Below are positions 1-13,251 of a stretch of 64,000 nucleotides of DNA, one piece after another (positions within the stretch are counted from its first letter, which is position 1; every line of letters begins with the position of its first letter). A program made the position numbers and the translations under genes. The stretch is from Guyanagaster necrorhizus. Its lineage: Eukaryota > Basidiomycota > Agaricomycetes > Agaricales > Physalacriaceae. The notes beneath the pieces were generated by a model. That model ran no database searches. It was not told the DNA's origin and saw only the letters and a program-made list of their open reading frames with translations. Location of the stretch: assembly GCF_019112545.1 (NCBI RefSeq), contig NW_025064926.1:1-64000 (forward strand). The letters are read 5' to 3'.

Positions 1-26
1 GGTCAATTGCTTAAAGGCAATTGACC
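1..26. repeat. Perfect inverted repeat at the window edge
   Basis: Two 10-bp arms (1-10 and 17-26) are exact reverse complements around a 6-nt loop. The structure sits at the very edge of the window, so it may extend further left. No gene is recognised next to it. Confidence 0.7.
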
Positions 27-3000
27 GTTGACTCAGGACAAAACTGTCTATGCTTATATAAGGTTGACATCAGGTACTTGTGTCGTCCCGCAACAACTCT
101 TTGGTGCGAAAAAGACGGAGTAAAATTGGAGAAGAAAATGCCATGTCCAGGCCTGACTCTGGCGTAAGGGCCGACCGAGATTGATGGTGAATGAGTGAAG
201 GTACTGCAGAAGATTCGCATGTCCTCTGGTTTTACGGGCCATGGAACGCAAAGTGACATGAAAATGTCGACTAACGTTCAGTCGGTAGCCTTCAGATTAG
301 CCCTTTACAATGGGCGCGGGGTTCTGACTTCCTTCTCTTTGGCATTGAGGCCATCACGTTCAGCTTACAATGCTTTCATCATCGAAACCTCCGTGACGCA
401 TCAGGTGTCGCCGTTAATTCGTCTTTGAAAGCTGATATCCAAGAAAGGTTAGCCCTCGCACGAATTTGTAACCGCGTAGTCAGAGCTGGGGAAGAGTTCA
501 AAACTGGTTTCTACGTCAATAAGAGGTCTGTTTCTGTGACTTAAGCACGGTCTATATCTGCTCATCGAACTGATAGACGGCTCTAGCTTGCCTTGGTTGT
601 CCCCCATGATGATAGGTCCTGGATCTTCGAGAACCTTTGACGAGAAATCAAGGGGAAAGGGGCGCAAAAAGATTTTCATCGTTTGTCCAAGTTGTTGTGT
701 TTCTGTGGTGGTTGCAACATGTCTTTATAAGCATTTTCTGTCATCCGAAGGATCGTTCAGCAGTCGTCTGTGAAGCCTGCGATGGTAGATTCAGGAAAAA
801 GTCCAAATTCAATGGTGGCAAGGAATCTGGGATACCTGATCCTTTAGTATTCTATAAAACAGAAGGCACAAGTCAATGTTATTCTGCGTGCAAGCTACCA
901 CAAAAGACAGGCGTGAACACGTTGCAAAAGGGATTGTCTATGCTTCGCTCTGAAGTAGTTGAACCAAAGTTGAACGAAGGGTTCGGGTTTCGGACAAGCC
1001 ACTAGACCTAGACTCGGTCCGGAAGTCCGGAGACCCAACGTCGTGATTCCTTCATTTTGTTATTCTACTCATCATGTTCCCGTTTGGCATCCTTCCTAAC
1101 TAGCTGTTGTGCCCTTAGTGTGCTCTCAACATAGGATACTTTGAGTCTTTTAGTCGCCGTATGCTCTGCCACAGTTCTAGGACCTCAAATCCAGCATGGC
1201 ATTCATCTGTGTTTTTCCTCTAGTTCTAAGGTTCACCGTTTAACGTTCATCACGTAAGATATCGCCTTTCGCGTCGTCGAGCCAGAGCTGTCTTATCTCC
1301 AACTCTTCCTAGAGCTCTACCTCGAAAAGGTTTCTTATAGGGAATCGGGATAGGCTGTATGATTTCTGTCTGCCAGCCTTTCACTCTTACTACCTTTTTT
1401 TTTCCGTCCATCTTGTCCTTTGAATATTCAACTGCATCCTTACAAAATAAATTGACAGAGCTTGCTTGCTTGGGCCGTGCTACGTGAGCAATCGGCAGAA
1501 GTCCGTGAACAGATGTCTTGTGTATAATAAGAAGACTAGTCAATCCTCAGGACAACCCAAGCTCAACATGTTCTCATTTTTGAAAAGGGCAAGGGGGTTG
1601 TGGGCCGGCATTCTGGCACGTCGGTCAGTCGGTCGGTCGGTCCCAGGAGGCTTTAAAATTCTTCTTGCCTGGAGGAATAATGCAAACCTGGTGGTAATAA
1701 ATGTATTATTTGTCTACATGACCATATCAGATGCGTAGTGGGTTCAGAGGAGCTGTCGACAGGACTGGGGCAAGTTGGATGCCGGTGGCTATGTTCTCCG
1801 TATAACACTATTACTCAGCTGATAGGATTTTTTATGGAAAAGGGTTTACAATGTACGTGGAAAAGATGACATTTCTGTGATAGCGCTACCATTGACGGGA
1901 TCTCTAGGCAGCGTCGCCTCCAATTGTGCGCCTCTGCGCGACTCTTAAGCCCCATCAAGCTCAAGTTCTGTATCCTTGGAGCAGCTGCAATTCGGAGGCC
2001 GTCATCTATGCTGTTGCTGCACGGGAGCTGAGGCGCACGCAAAAGAAACATGGCATCGAGAAAACGTAGGGTGGTTCCAAATGGGCACCAAGGCACGCAA
2101 TCCATTCTTGAGAATACTGACAAAACCTATCAGAGCTCCTGGACAACCCCCTAAAATCGAGGCTATCTACAATCCGGTACATCTAGAAATTCTAAAGTAT
2201 ACCGATGTATTGCTCAATACCCGTGCCAGCTTCCCAATGGATTGCATTATGAATGGACCTTCTTGCGGGAAAAAGCACGTCTTGTTGGAGAGAAAAGGAA
2301 CTAGTTCTACTGGAAGCCTTTTCACTACCGGTGCGCCTTTGTACACTCACTCTCACTAACATGGTTTCTCCCCCCCCCCTTCCCTAACGTTTCTTTCAAG
2401 ATTCCCATCCTGCTGTCCAGCGATCCTTGACAGCGACGAACTGGGCCATCTCCACGACTCTCATGGATTCCTGTCGGCCGACGATATCAGGTTCAAATTT
2501 GATCTCGGCGGAGGGACAACGCGAACTACACCCTCAATTGTATCCGATTACCTCGTTTCAGCCAGTCCCCGTTTCGGTATTAATACCTGCATCTGCCAGA
2601 TAGACACGTGCCTGCGCCTCTTGTCGACCGAGCTCCCGAACGATATCATTAGCCACCCTTATCTAAAATATGATCTCGCGGTTCCATACCTTCCGTGCCT
2701 ATGGAGTGTGAAGGCGGCACAGTGGAGGTGTCCACAACTACGCCATGCCCACTTGGTATCATTCTATCACAGTGACGAAACGGGGTCGGGGTCGGCCCAA
2801 ACGTGTATACAAGCATGCGGGAAAAGGAGGGGATTAGTGGACGACATTCCATATCGACTTGGCTCGATAAGGAGTACACGATTGCGAACATGGAGTGGAT
2901 TGAGAAAGATATACGACAAGGTGGGGTGTTCATTCTGCTTCAGTGTCCCTCGAAGCTGACGGACATTCATTATGAATCAATAGTCAGCGCTGGGTGTTCC

Positions 3001-6000
3001 TTAAGCCCACGATTGCGCATCATAATGGATGTTGTTGTCTCTGACTCTTTATATCGTGTACATTTATTTATACCTGCTGGAGGTTCTACTATGTATATTA
3101 TCGGAGCTAATCTTCTCACCTTATTACTACTATCTTAGCTTCAACATGATCAAGCTACTAAAGCAGCGCCAGTAGTAAGATAGGCGTGGGATGATTGATA
3201 CGTTATCCATATTGGAAACCCGCTGATCATCATCGCTCGGGATGCGAAAAGATGGACGACTGTCAGTTCTCAACGGCGATGTCGGTGTTATGAGCGCTGT
3301 TACAGCACAGCACACAATATTTAGCTATACCCACAAGGATGGCTCACAGAACAGACTCACAAATTCGGCAGGGGGGCTTTAATGAGTAAAGTTGTCATTT
3401 ACCTAGAGTGGGCGGCGAGCGTCTTCCAAAGTCTCGATGGAGGTTTTTTGTCTTGAAGGGAATAAATGTGGGCACGAGTCGCGTTGGATTCCTTTTTCAG
3501 AGCTTATTGGCGGGGGTTGTAAGATCATTATCGAAGCCGCCGGGGAACGCTTTGGCGTGGCTGCCTTGAAGTACCTGCAATAAAAAACGGTTGCTGTTGG
3601 TTCTGCGGGTCTATCGTGAGTCTTCAAGAAGGAGTTCAACAATACGATGGCTTTTCGGTGCAGAACCAAACAGATTCAGAGATTGACAAATTTGCAAACG
3701 CGTGCAGATTGGCTACGTCGCATTATCATCCTTGGAAACTACTCGGAAACTTGGCCACGATCTGGAGTTTGACCGAGATTATTTTTTTTTTTTTTCATTA
3801 AGGAACCGCGGCGTGAATTATCACGGAACGGTGGGCAAGTAAGGGAGATCAAGAAACGGCTATCTGTGCCGAAGACGACATGGCTGAGTCTACTTATCCC
3901 GACACGGCCTCATAAACCCGTAGACAAGCTAATACTATCAAATTGTCAGTTCCAGCCCGAAGCAGAAGCGCACAAAACAGCACCTGGAACGGATATCTGC
4001 GCCGAAGTCAAGGTCCAGCTCGAACCCGAAAGACCAGCGAGGTTCTTCCTGTGCTTGCAGCGCGGAGATCAATTCATCGACATGCCCTGCTTCAAACAAA
4101 CTGTTCCTTGCGACAAACTTGAAGCCCTCCGATTGGCACGCCCATGATGAGCGTAATCACGGGTCCTTTTTCTCTTGTACCTGAAGGCTCGAGCGATATT
4201 TGCCGTAGGCTGGGGGTGGAAATGCCAATTTTTGGGAGAGAAATTAGCGGCTGCAATGCTTGAGGGAGGGCGTACAGGGCACCGGATAACGCCTTGGGGG
4301 AAGCAACGGCACGCAGCTCCCCATAGTAACATATTCCCAGGGATTCGACAAGAACTATCAGGTCGTGACTTAATGATTGAGGAGCGTGACAACGATCGCG
4401 AGCAATTGTCGGATCTCGTCAACCTGGGCAATGGTTCCAACGAAACGACAGTAATAGCTTAGCTTGGATCGATTAACTCCTTGTGCGTGATTTATCTGAG
4501 CAACTGGTCCAAGAACCACCCCCCTCCCCCACGTTTGCGCTCGAGCAGTGCGGGAAAGGAAAAGTAACTTTGGAACACATGTCGTTCCCTGATGGAAAGC
4601 AGACGCCAGAAAGTGGCTCAGGTTCAGGAGCACCGTCGAAATGTCGTTCTTGAGGAACGTCAGCCATGATGTAACGCGCAAATATCCATATCCCGAGCGG
4701 CGTAAGGTAGCATTTAAGTATAAACACATACGTACAGGGAAACCTACGTGTTGGAAATGATGAGAAAAGGGCAAGATCTCCAGATTGATAAAAACCTGAC
4801 CTGATCCAGACAACCAAGGAAAAAGAAGGGGAAGACCAGAAGCACATGCTCGATAAGTTGATATCGGGTGACATGTATCCTGACCTTTCCTGCGATTGCA
4901 GTTCCACACCGTCTTATGTAGGTCGACAGCCCGATGAAGGAGACGATGTGACACCTACAGATGGCTGTCAATGTCTAGTTTTCCATGTGAAATTGCTCAA
5001 CATGCCTTATCTTGGGGGTCACGATGCCAGGCCATTCTGCTTGAGAAGAGCAATAAAAGACACATTGGTGGCGGTCGGCAAACCCGTCCCGCGAACCTTA
5101 AGTTAGGTAGTCAGTCTGGACAAAAAAGAAAGTTGGACGTGATCAAGAAGTTTATGACAATAGACGCAAACTAGACTCGCAAGGATTTCAGCAAGGCTAG
5201 AAACGTCGATGAGAAAAGAAGAGCAGAACTCGGGCTATAGACAGCCGCCAGAACTCTGTCCAAGATGCGTTCTTCTCGTAGGGGCGGCTGCACAAACCGT
5301 CATAAGCTTGAACGTATACGGCCTAGCGAGTCTGCCGGAATTTCAGAGAACAAGAGGAGATACCGACTGTGGTTAGGTTCTCCTTTAAGGGTTCCGACGA
5401 AGGACAGGAGGATTATCTGATATTTGACGTGATCAGAGGGAGAAATGGAGAGAGTAAAATGGTTCGACTGACGAGTGCAACGCAGCATGAGATATTAAAC
5501 AACGGACTGAAAAAAAACGAACGACACCTTTTTCCGCGGACAGTCGCCACACTTCGGAGGGCCTGTCGTCGTCCATTTCCAACGCTTTCTGTCGCCGATA
5601 TGCAGGGTTAGGAGCTGCCCAACCGTCACCAGCCGTCGTAACGTTCCGCAGCCATCGTCATTTCCAAGACATAACGGGCTCTTGCGAACCGTTCCAGTGT
5701 TGTCAGATACGCCAGCTTGAACCGAGCCGCTTTCAAGCCCAAAAAAAAAATCGGAAATTTATCGCATTGCTAGATTCGTTCATGAGTCAGGACAGAACCA
5801 CCAAGGTGACAACAGATGCTCACCGCGTTGCTAACCTATTTACCTTCTCCCCTCTGCAGTCTGTCGTCGCAGGTAGCGCTATCGTCTTGATCGTGGTGGT
5901 GGTCTGGAACGAGGGTCCGGGATTCGTGCCGGGTTGCCGGTAGTTGATGGCCCGCGGGAGTAACCAGTGAACACCACCCTTTGCCTTCTCCACCACGATT

Positions 6001-6014
6001 ATCCTGTCGAAGCC
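27..6014. other. Region without a recognisable gene
   Basis: Only short open frames are present, none with a protein family I recognise or a convincing intron-exon series. A (GGTC)n microsatellite lies at about 1621-1642, a C run near 2370 and an A/T homopolymer near 3781. Between about 2410 and 3120 more than one + strand frame stays open for 60-110 codons. That could be a decayed gene or chance; no family is visible. Small unrecognised genes cannot be excluded. Confidence 0.5.
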
Positions 6015-7746
6015 ATGAAAGATACCCTCACCGATGCCAGTATGTTGCTGTTGTGGCATTATCATCAATTAAAATAACAAGAAGCCGTTTAGATTTCCCT
6101 CGAACGGCGGATCTTCGTGTATATCACCTTGGACTGCGGCCCGGAGAGGTCGCCAACAGGCTCGTACGTTCAACCAAAAATCGATGTACAGGGAACTCGT
6201 CAACCTTAATGAACTTATCGAGATCACCGTCGGCTCGTCTTCCCGTGCGCATACCATAGCCTCCTTCCTTGACGTTACCCCCAAGCCTTTCCAACTATCT
6301 TCGGAACGAGGATTCCTCACCATTACCGGGAGATACAAGGGTGTCCCGGTATCTATTGTCAGCATCGGAATGGGCGCCTCCAACATGGACTTCTTTGTTC
6401 GCGAAGTTCGAGAATGCCTCGTCGGTGACATGCTGGTTATCCGGCAAGTATCATTCTGCGATGGGCTGTGACGGAACTGAACGGGGTTTCATAACAGGTT
6501 AGGCTCTTGTGGAGGTCTCATCCACGTGCCGGTAGGAACGGTCGTCGTCCCCAGGGCGTGCATCGCAGTGACACGGAACGTTGATTTCGACTTTGTCAAC
6601 CCGGAGGAAAACGACGATGTGCCTTATAGAATAAGCAAACCGGTATGTTGTCCCTGTTCATTTAAAAGTTCTGCCCCGGAAATTAAATGCCGGCACAGGT
6701 GTTCGCAGATCCGGAGTTCCATGATGTGGTATGTCGAAAAAAAACATTCGCGGCAGAAGGTTTTGTTTTGTGTTTTTTTTTTTTGGGCCCATTTTTCAAA
6801 TGACCGCATGTTATTTCCGGAAGATGGGATCTGATCCACATATCTCAGAAGAGCTTAGCGCCAATCGGTTGTCATTGGGCAGGATCAGATCGCCACCTTC
6901 AAGGTAATTTATGCGGTCATTCCAAAAGTTTGCGCATCAGCCTTTTGCCAAAAGCTAACTGCTGTTCAAACATGTCGTGACATTTTTCTTAGGTACATCA
7001 AGCCCTAGAAACCGTGAAACCTTCCGGTTCCACAACCCCAATCGTCGCTGGGATCACCAACGCATCAGCTGATAGTTTCTACTCCTCGCAAGGAAGACAT
7101 ACGTCGTTCCCAGACTACAATGACACACTCATTGAGCAGATCATTGCGTCCACGCCTGATGTCGCCACATTAGAGGTATTATTACCCAAACAATGACAGC
7201 GAGTAATGAATGTTCTTAAAAAAGACGCGCACCAGATGGAGACACATCACTTATACCATCTTGCCGAGTGCTGGTCCAAGAAGAATCGCAACATGACGAA
7301 AATGTCCGAAGCAGCACTTCCGCCGCTCAGCACCGGCCCTGTGAAACCGGTAGCGTCCAGTGACAAGGCTGCTGGCACCACATCCACAGGGACTGCAGCG
7401 CTTGCCGCACCGGATACCGTCATCCGCGCAGCCGCCGCGCAAATGGTGTTTGCGTCCCGCACATCCCAGGACTTTATCACACCGCAGCAGGTGCAAGACA
7501 CGGAGAGGTGGACTGGGAAGGCAAGTTCCATGTCATATGCCCTCCCCGAGTATATTAAGGACAACTGTTAACGAGATTTGCCAGGGTGTTCTAGAGGCGT
7601 TGATTCGGATGGAGCTTGCCGCCGATGTACGTTATCCTTGGCCCCCCCCCCCTTCCAAATGTTTCCACTATCATTACGCTGACTACCCTACTACCCTTTC
7701 ATAGCGTGTCCATCCTGATCAAGGCAGTGTGTGGGCGCTTCAGTAG
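6015..7746 (+). CDS. Uridine phosphorylase (PNP/UDP phosphorylase family)
   Basis: Predicted cytosolic enzyme that splits uridine with phosphate into uracil and ribose-1-phosphate (pyrimidine salvage). Model of nine exons: 6015-6039, 6093-6163, 6223-6443, 6498-6642, 6699-6728, 6993-7175, 7236-7520, 7585-7626, 7705-7746, giving 347 residues in one frame. The N-terminus carries DANFPRTAD and VYHLGLRPGEVANR, then ITVGS (from residue 33), the GSCGG loop (108-112) and an AAQMVFASR segment near 292-300, as I remember from fungal homologues. Two introns (6444-6497, 7521-7584) start with GC instead of GT but keep the frame and the expected motifs. Exon 5 has only 30 nt and the intron after it is long (264 bp). 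The family call is strong; choosing uridine rather than purine nucleosides as substrate is inference from overall similarity. Confidence 0.88.
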
Positions 7747-10700
7747 AAGCCAAGTTTGGAACGAGTCGACTTGGGATAGATAAATTGTCATGTTTTGATA
7801 CCTCGTTTGTTAGAAGCCCACCAGCTTTGGGAAGTATTTCTTTAACGATGGCAGTTGAAGGAACCGTAATCTCGACCCAGCTTCTTGGTACACCGACCAA
7901 GATGCGCTTTAACCAAACGCGACCAAAGATCTGACGAGGAAGGTCCAGTCCACCATCTCGCTTCTAACATAAACAGCAATGAAATGTTCATTTTCTTCCC
8001 CCCCCCCTCTATTCTTGTCCTATCCGCCAAATGCGGTCGGAGAAGCCCTGCCCTCATTAGTACCCCAAAAGTTCACAACTAGAAGCATAAACCGGAAAAA
8101 GAAAAAGAAAAGAGAAGAACCGTTCCCTTGTGTCAAGAAAATTGGACATCGGCAAAGTAGGATGACAAGAGTCTCAGTGGCGTCTCCCCCCCACCTCCGA
8201 CGGAAACGGACGACTCGAGCCTTGTGGTGACTTATGTATCTTGGTGGGTCCTGAGCGGGTATGAATAAATTATTTTTAAGTTTGAATGAATACGTAGCCA
8301 AATTACTACGTACAGATAATGACCCTAAAAACATTTCTGCATTCTTACGGCCTTATGATGAATACTAGAGAGAAAAGATCGGCCCCGTTGTTTGGAGAAG
8401 CGGCGAAATGAAAAAGAATAATGCTAGGAAAGAGAAGCTGCGACTCTATATAAAGAAGCCTAAGAATGCAAAACTGACACAGAGGTCTATTATCTGCAAT
8501 GGACATGACGACTGGGGTGGGGGGGCAGACGAATCTAGTATACCAAAAGAATGAAAATAGTTCCTGGATGTGCGCGGGTAGAAACAACAGCTGAGTGTTC
8601 ACATGTACGAGGAGCGAGCAGCGCACAGATCATTAAATTCATGGGAGCCTATGTGCCTCAGTGGGTCCTACAGTTTGCATTATAAAAACAGTGGGACAGT
8701 AGGATTGGTTGCGGCGTCGGAGGGTCGCACCTTGACAGCTTCGCGGGAAGCGTTGGTAAATTTGCACAGACGCATGTATGTATCCCAGAAAAGGGATGAA
8801 AAAGAAAAGGGGCAATTTTACTTGGTTGCAGTGTCTAGGAGACAACAGGAGTTTCTGGAAAGGAGATAACAAACCGAGCCGTTCGGAGAAGGCCGACATT
8901 TCTCTTCCACATATAGTGGATGAGCACCCTCTCAGATTTTCTCTGTGGAGTCGGGGGGACCAAGCACCAAACGTGACGATGATCCGTCATTCCGAGAAAG
9001 AAAAAAAAAAAGAAAATTTTTGAAACATTCCGAGTCAGATGTTGAATCTCGCGGTCGATGTCGACAGGGGGACATTCTCCACCGCCGAAAACTTACACAG
9101 AGGGAGCTGAAAGAAAACCCCGCCCAACTCCGACCCAACTTTCGGAAAGGCGCGCGCGCGCCGGCCCGGGGCCACCCCCTATCCCGAGCTTTTAGTATGT
9201 TTTTCTGATCAGGAACTTTGCGACGTTTTGTTTTTCTTCCTACAACAAAGATCTGTCGTCGGGGCCTCCTTCCTCTTCCTCTTCCTAGGTACCGTTCCTC
9301 TCCTCTGATTTACCCTTCCCCGTTTTTTTGGAGGCTGTCCTCAGGCCCCAGGGCTGAGCTCTCTCCTTGCCAGACAGACCGCACGCTGATCCAGCGTATC
9401 CCTCCATTCATCCATCTTTCGTCGCCGTCGCCTCGTCTTGTTCTCGTCTATGGGTTTATCTCGATCTCGATTACTATTGCACCCTAGTTCCCACTTCCCC
9501 CTCCCCCAAGCGTGTTCGACCTGGGCCCCCCCCGGGAGCTTTCAGTTCGTTACGTGTCTCATCTGACCAAAGAGAATTTGATCATCGCCTTCTTTGGGCA
9601 GATATCAGCCCTTTCGCGGGATTACAGCACGCGAAGCGAAGGGGGGGGGGAAGACGCTGGGGTTCTCCGTCCAGACTCCCAGGCTCGGGTGTATATACCT
9701 TGAACTACGCCTTTACCAGGCTTCTTGTTGTCATGGCTTTTTTAATTTTGTATCATCTCCCGAGGTGTCCGACCTCGCGACGTGCTACCGCCCCCGCCTC
9801 CCCCCGCCCCCCCAACCCCCTACCAATATTGTCGGGATGATTCCAACCTTACCTGACCCCCTAGTTGTGGACCGTCTACTCGAGTCCGAAGACCCACCCT
9901 TTTTCCTCGTCTAGACTAGAGCCAACTGCCTTGTTTGGGCTACCCCCTTCATTAAACTCGATTGCTGTGTGTCTCATCGCGACCAGACTAGCTACGCTAC
10001 ATTCTCCCCCACCATCAACGCGCGTAACTACAAAATTCTCCGCCGATTTCCCAGGCGGATAGCGAGCCGTGGACTTTTTTGCCCGTCGAAATCGTGACTC
10101 TCCCCAAGCTGCCAGATAGATCTTCTCCGCCACGCTTGACTCTCTCAAACCCCGATCCCGCGTCGGAAGCTAGAAACGCGGCAAGGATGATCGCGGCGTT
10201 CCCGCGAGATGAATGCCACTGCGGGATTTTCGGACGCGAGACATGCAGAGCACCTCGAGAAAAGACCCACTTCATTTCTCATTGATGAGTAAAAAAAAAA
10301 ACCTGCACAGAAGCATGTCAAGTCCCCCCAAGAATTTTAATTTCTGGCCTCAAAGTGGTGTGAATGGGTGAATGGACTGGGCTCTCGTGCATAGGATAAA
10401 CGGCGACGTTTTGTTAGCCCCATAAATTTGGGATCGACGTCGTGTGTGGCCCGCTGCGTTCGCGAGATGAACTGGGCAGTCCGAGGAAATAAAAGGAACG
10501 GGGCTATAATTAGCTCACCGGTACCGGGTCCTCGACGGACCGGACCTGAGCCTTTGCCCTTTTTACCCTTCGCAGCATTTTCCGCGTCACACAACCTCGC
10601 CGTTTTTTTCTTTTTTTTTTTTTGGCTTTTGCTTTTTTTCTCGTGGAGAATCCAGGCTTGTGGCGACGGCTCCGAGTGCTACACTAGCCTTGTTTGGTGT

Positions 10701-13251
10701 CACGAACAGCACTAGGAAGGGACCATGCTATGGGCTTCTTTCTCATCGCCAAACTTGTCTCTGTCTAGGTGTCCTCCAACTGGGCCAACTCGAACTCTAA
10801 ACTATTCCTGTTCGAATTCTAACTACGTTGGAGCCAGCTTCTGCTTGGGGTCTTTTCCCGTCTTGCTTCTTTCGTCGTCCATCTCGAGCTCGGCTGCGAT
10901 TCTAGCGAAACAAACATAGAAAGCCAAGCACTATTTTCTCCTGCGTCCTGCATCCTGCAGTTGGTTGGATCTATATCTCTCTCCACCACCACGCGCTTCT
11001 CGGCAGTGAACTTTTCTGGGAGATAGCGCGCCGGCAATATCGAGCCCTCGAATGGGAAGGGAAGGTCGGCCCCATGACCAATATCTCCTTAAAGAGCACT
11101 CTGCATTTCATTACTCGCCCCCTTTACAAAAGATATCATGATCCGGGACCGCGCCACTGCCTTCGACCGCCTATCACTTTGAACCTCCCATTAATCTCAA
11201 GTTAAGATTCCGAGAATTCTGACTCGCACAACTTTTTTGTTTCCCACAGATGACTTGTCATTTGCCTGGGCTCATAAATCGGAGAGAGAGGGATGAAATT
11301 ATTCCTCCATCTGGAAGCGGGTCTTAGATAACGTAAAGACTTATCTCGTGGCTTGAAAATAGGACCTTTCATACTAACGTTTTCCTAGGCATGCAGCACC
11401 CCACCCACTTTCTCACTCCCTCTCGCTTCCGCGACTTTGCGTAAGCGGAGATGTGTACTTGTTTAACGCCTGATTACTCCCCCCCCCCACGCCTTCGCTA
11501 GAACGTTGTCCTTTCTTCCTTCTACGTACAATGATCTCCACCTTCTTCCGGCCTTGAAAGCTTGCTGGACATATCGCCTCGCGTCTGTGATGTAAACGTC
11601 GCATTCCCAGGCCAATAAAACGCACCTTCTCCGCGATGTCTTGTCTAATTATGAGAAGGCATCCGCCACAGAATGCCGTTACGAACCCATCTCGGGTGGA
11701 GTGGGGAGGGAGGGGGGGGGGAGGGTGTGCTGCTGGTTGCCGCTGACTTGGGATAATCTGTCTTTCGTATGTTCAAGATCCGCACTGGTCCCTTCCCGGA
11801 CGACTTGGATACTGTGCCACGTCGAGTCGACCGAGCGAACACGGGAGCGAGCCCTTGGCTTCTTTTTCTCGTGACGGCTTCCCAGGCGCTTTGAGACCCG
11901 GAACTTTCAAGAGGGAAAAAAAAAAAGAAAAAAAAAAAGTTCGACGCGCGCGCGACATGCAACTCGATCGAAACACGGTGGTGGTGTTTATTCAATAGAA
12001 ATGAATATCATATAGGATTTGATGATCTTCAACGTCGACGTCAATGGACTCTATTCTAAACGTGCAGTACTGCGCTTCTGGACGACAATCCCATTCATTT
12101 CCGGTCTTCATCGTGTATATTGCTTACCTAAATGCCTGGGATGTTTTTGAGGGTTCGGTTTGCTGGGCCTTTCAGACTCCGTGGCATTGGCATGGCTCTG
12201 GGAAGGAGTAACGAAGCAGGCACCAGTAGATCACCGGGTCTGGCACCGGGGTAGGGTGCACAGCATCTGAGGCATTTGAAAGTGGGGGATTTGAGATAAG
12301 CTGAATGGATCTGAGGCTCGAAACACCGAGAGGTGTGATGAATCAAGCGACGAACCCCGTTAGCACATATCACCCATAAAGTCGTGGATGGACGAAGGGA
12401 AGTTACCGAACCCAACAGCCAGGGTCTGGGTGTTGCAGGGTCCCACCCCCCCCCTCCCTTCCCTTCTGAAAAGAAATGGGGTTTCGAAGATAATTTACGC
12501 TTTTTTGGGAGTGATCTCGGGAAAAGTTAGAGTTTGGCGAATCGATCAAATTAATGCGGCTGGCTTGGGATATCTATGTATGGAATTGCCGCACTTGTCA
12601 AAAGGCTCCGTGCATAGCAGCGGTTGTGTCCACAAGAACCGAGGCGAGACAAAGAGGAACGCAGAGCATATGCTGGGGTTCTCATGTCGTTCGGGAAGAG
12701 ATACGAGATCAGAGACTTTTTGCTTGGACGCCGTCACGAGCTGATCGAGCGGGATCTGGACAAAAATGCGACGGGGAAATTGGAGGTAAAAGCCGGCCCA
12801 AGGGGGACAATGGTGTGCCTGCTGGCCAGATCAGGCGGTGTCTGAGAAGGGCGACGAACCAAGTTAACGGACGAGATCAAACCGGATTGTTTGCCAGATG
12901 CGAGTACATACATGGCTAAAACGGCAAACTGGATGCGAACCTGGATTCGTACGTCAGGTTTCTTGCTTTAGGACAACCAAGAAAAGAGAAGACTGGGAAC
13001 TATTTCTTGAACACGACGCTGCTGCTGCCAGTGCCCCGTCCAGTGCTCTCTCGTTATCTCCTCTTCGTGTCGCTCGTCCTGTTCCGCCGTGAGCGTGAGC
13101 GATCTAACTGAGACTTTCTGTATCGACGCCGATCATCCCGCAATTGTCATATCCAGCCCTCTCCGCCCTACCTCTGTCTTAACTCCACCTCCGTCCAGTC
13201 CTCGTCTCTCACCTGGTTTTATTTTCCCTTTCTTCTTCCTTTCGACCCCGG
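7747..13251. other. 5.5-kb gene-empty region upstream of the HMG-box gene
   Basis: I see no family-level coding signal on either strand. The stretch holds several C runs on the + strand (about 7998, 9524, 11479, 12447), G runs near 8518, 9640 and 11710, A runs near 9000, 10289 and 11915-11938, and pyrimidine-rich stretches around 9200-9830 and 13020-13240. The last of these, just before the HMG-box start, resembles the CT-rich 5' leaders seen in fungi. It may contain a long promoter or leader, or a non-coding transcript. Open frames of about 100-150 codons near 9367-9840 are low-complexity Pro/Ser/Arg readings and are not supported. Confidence 0.5.

Noticed and set aside
9367..9840. 157-codon Pro/Ser/Arg-rich open frame
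   Set aside because: Low-complexity pyrimidine-rich DNA; no motif, and overlapping frames are equally open.
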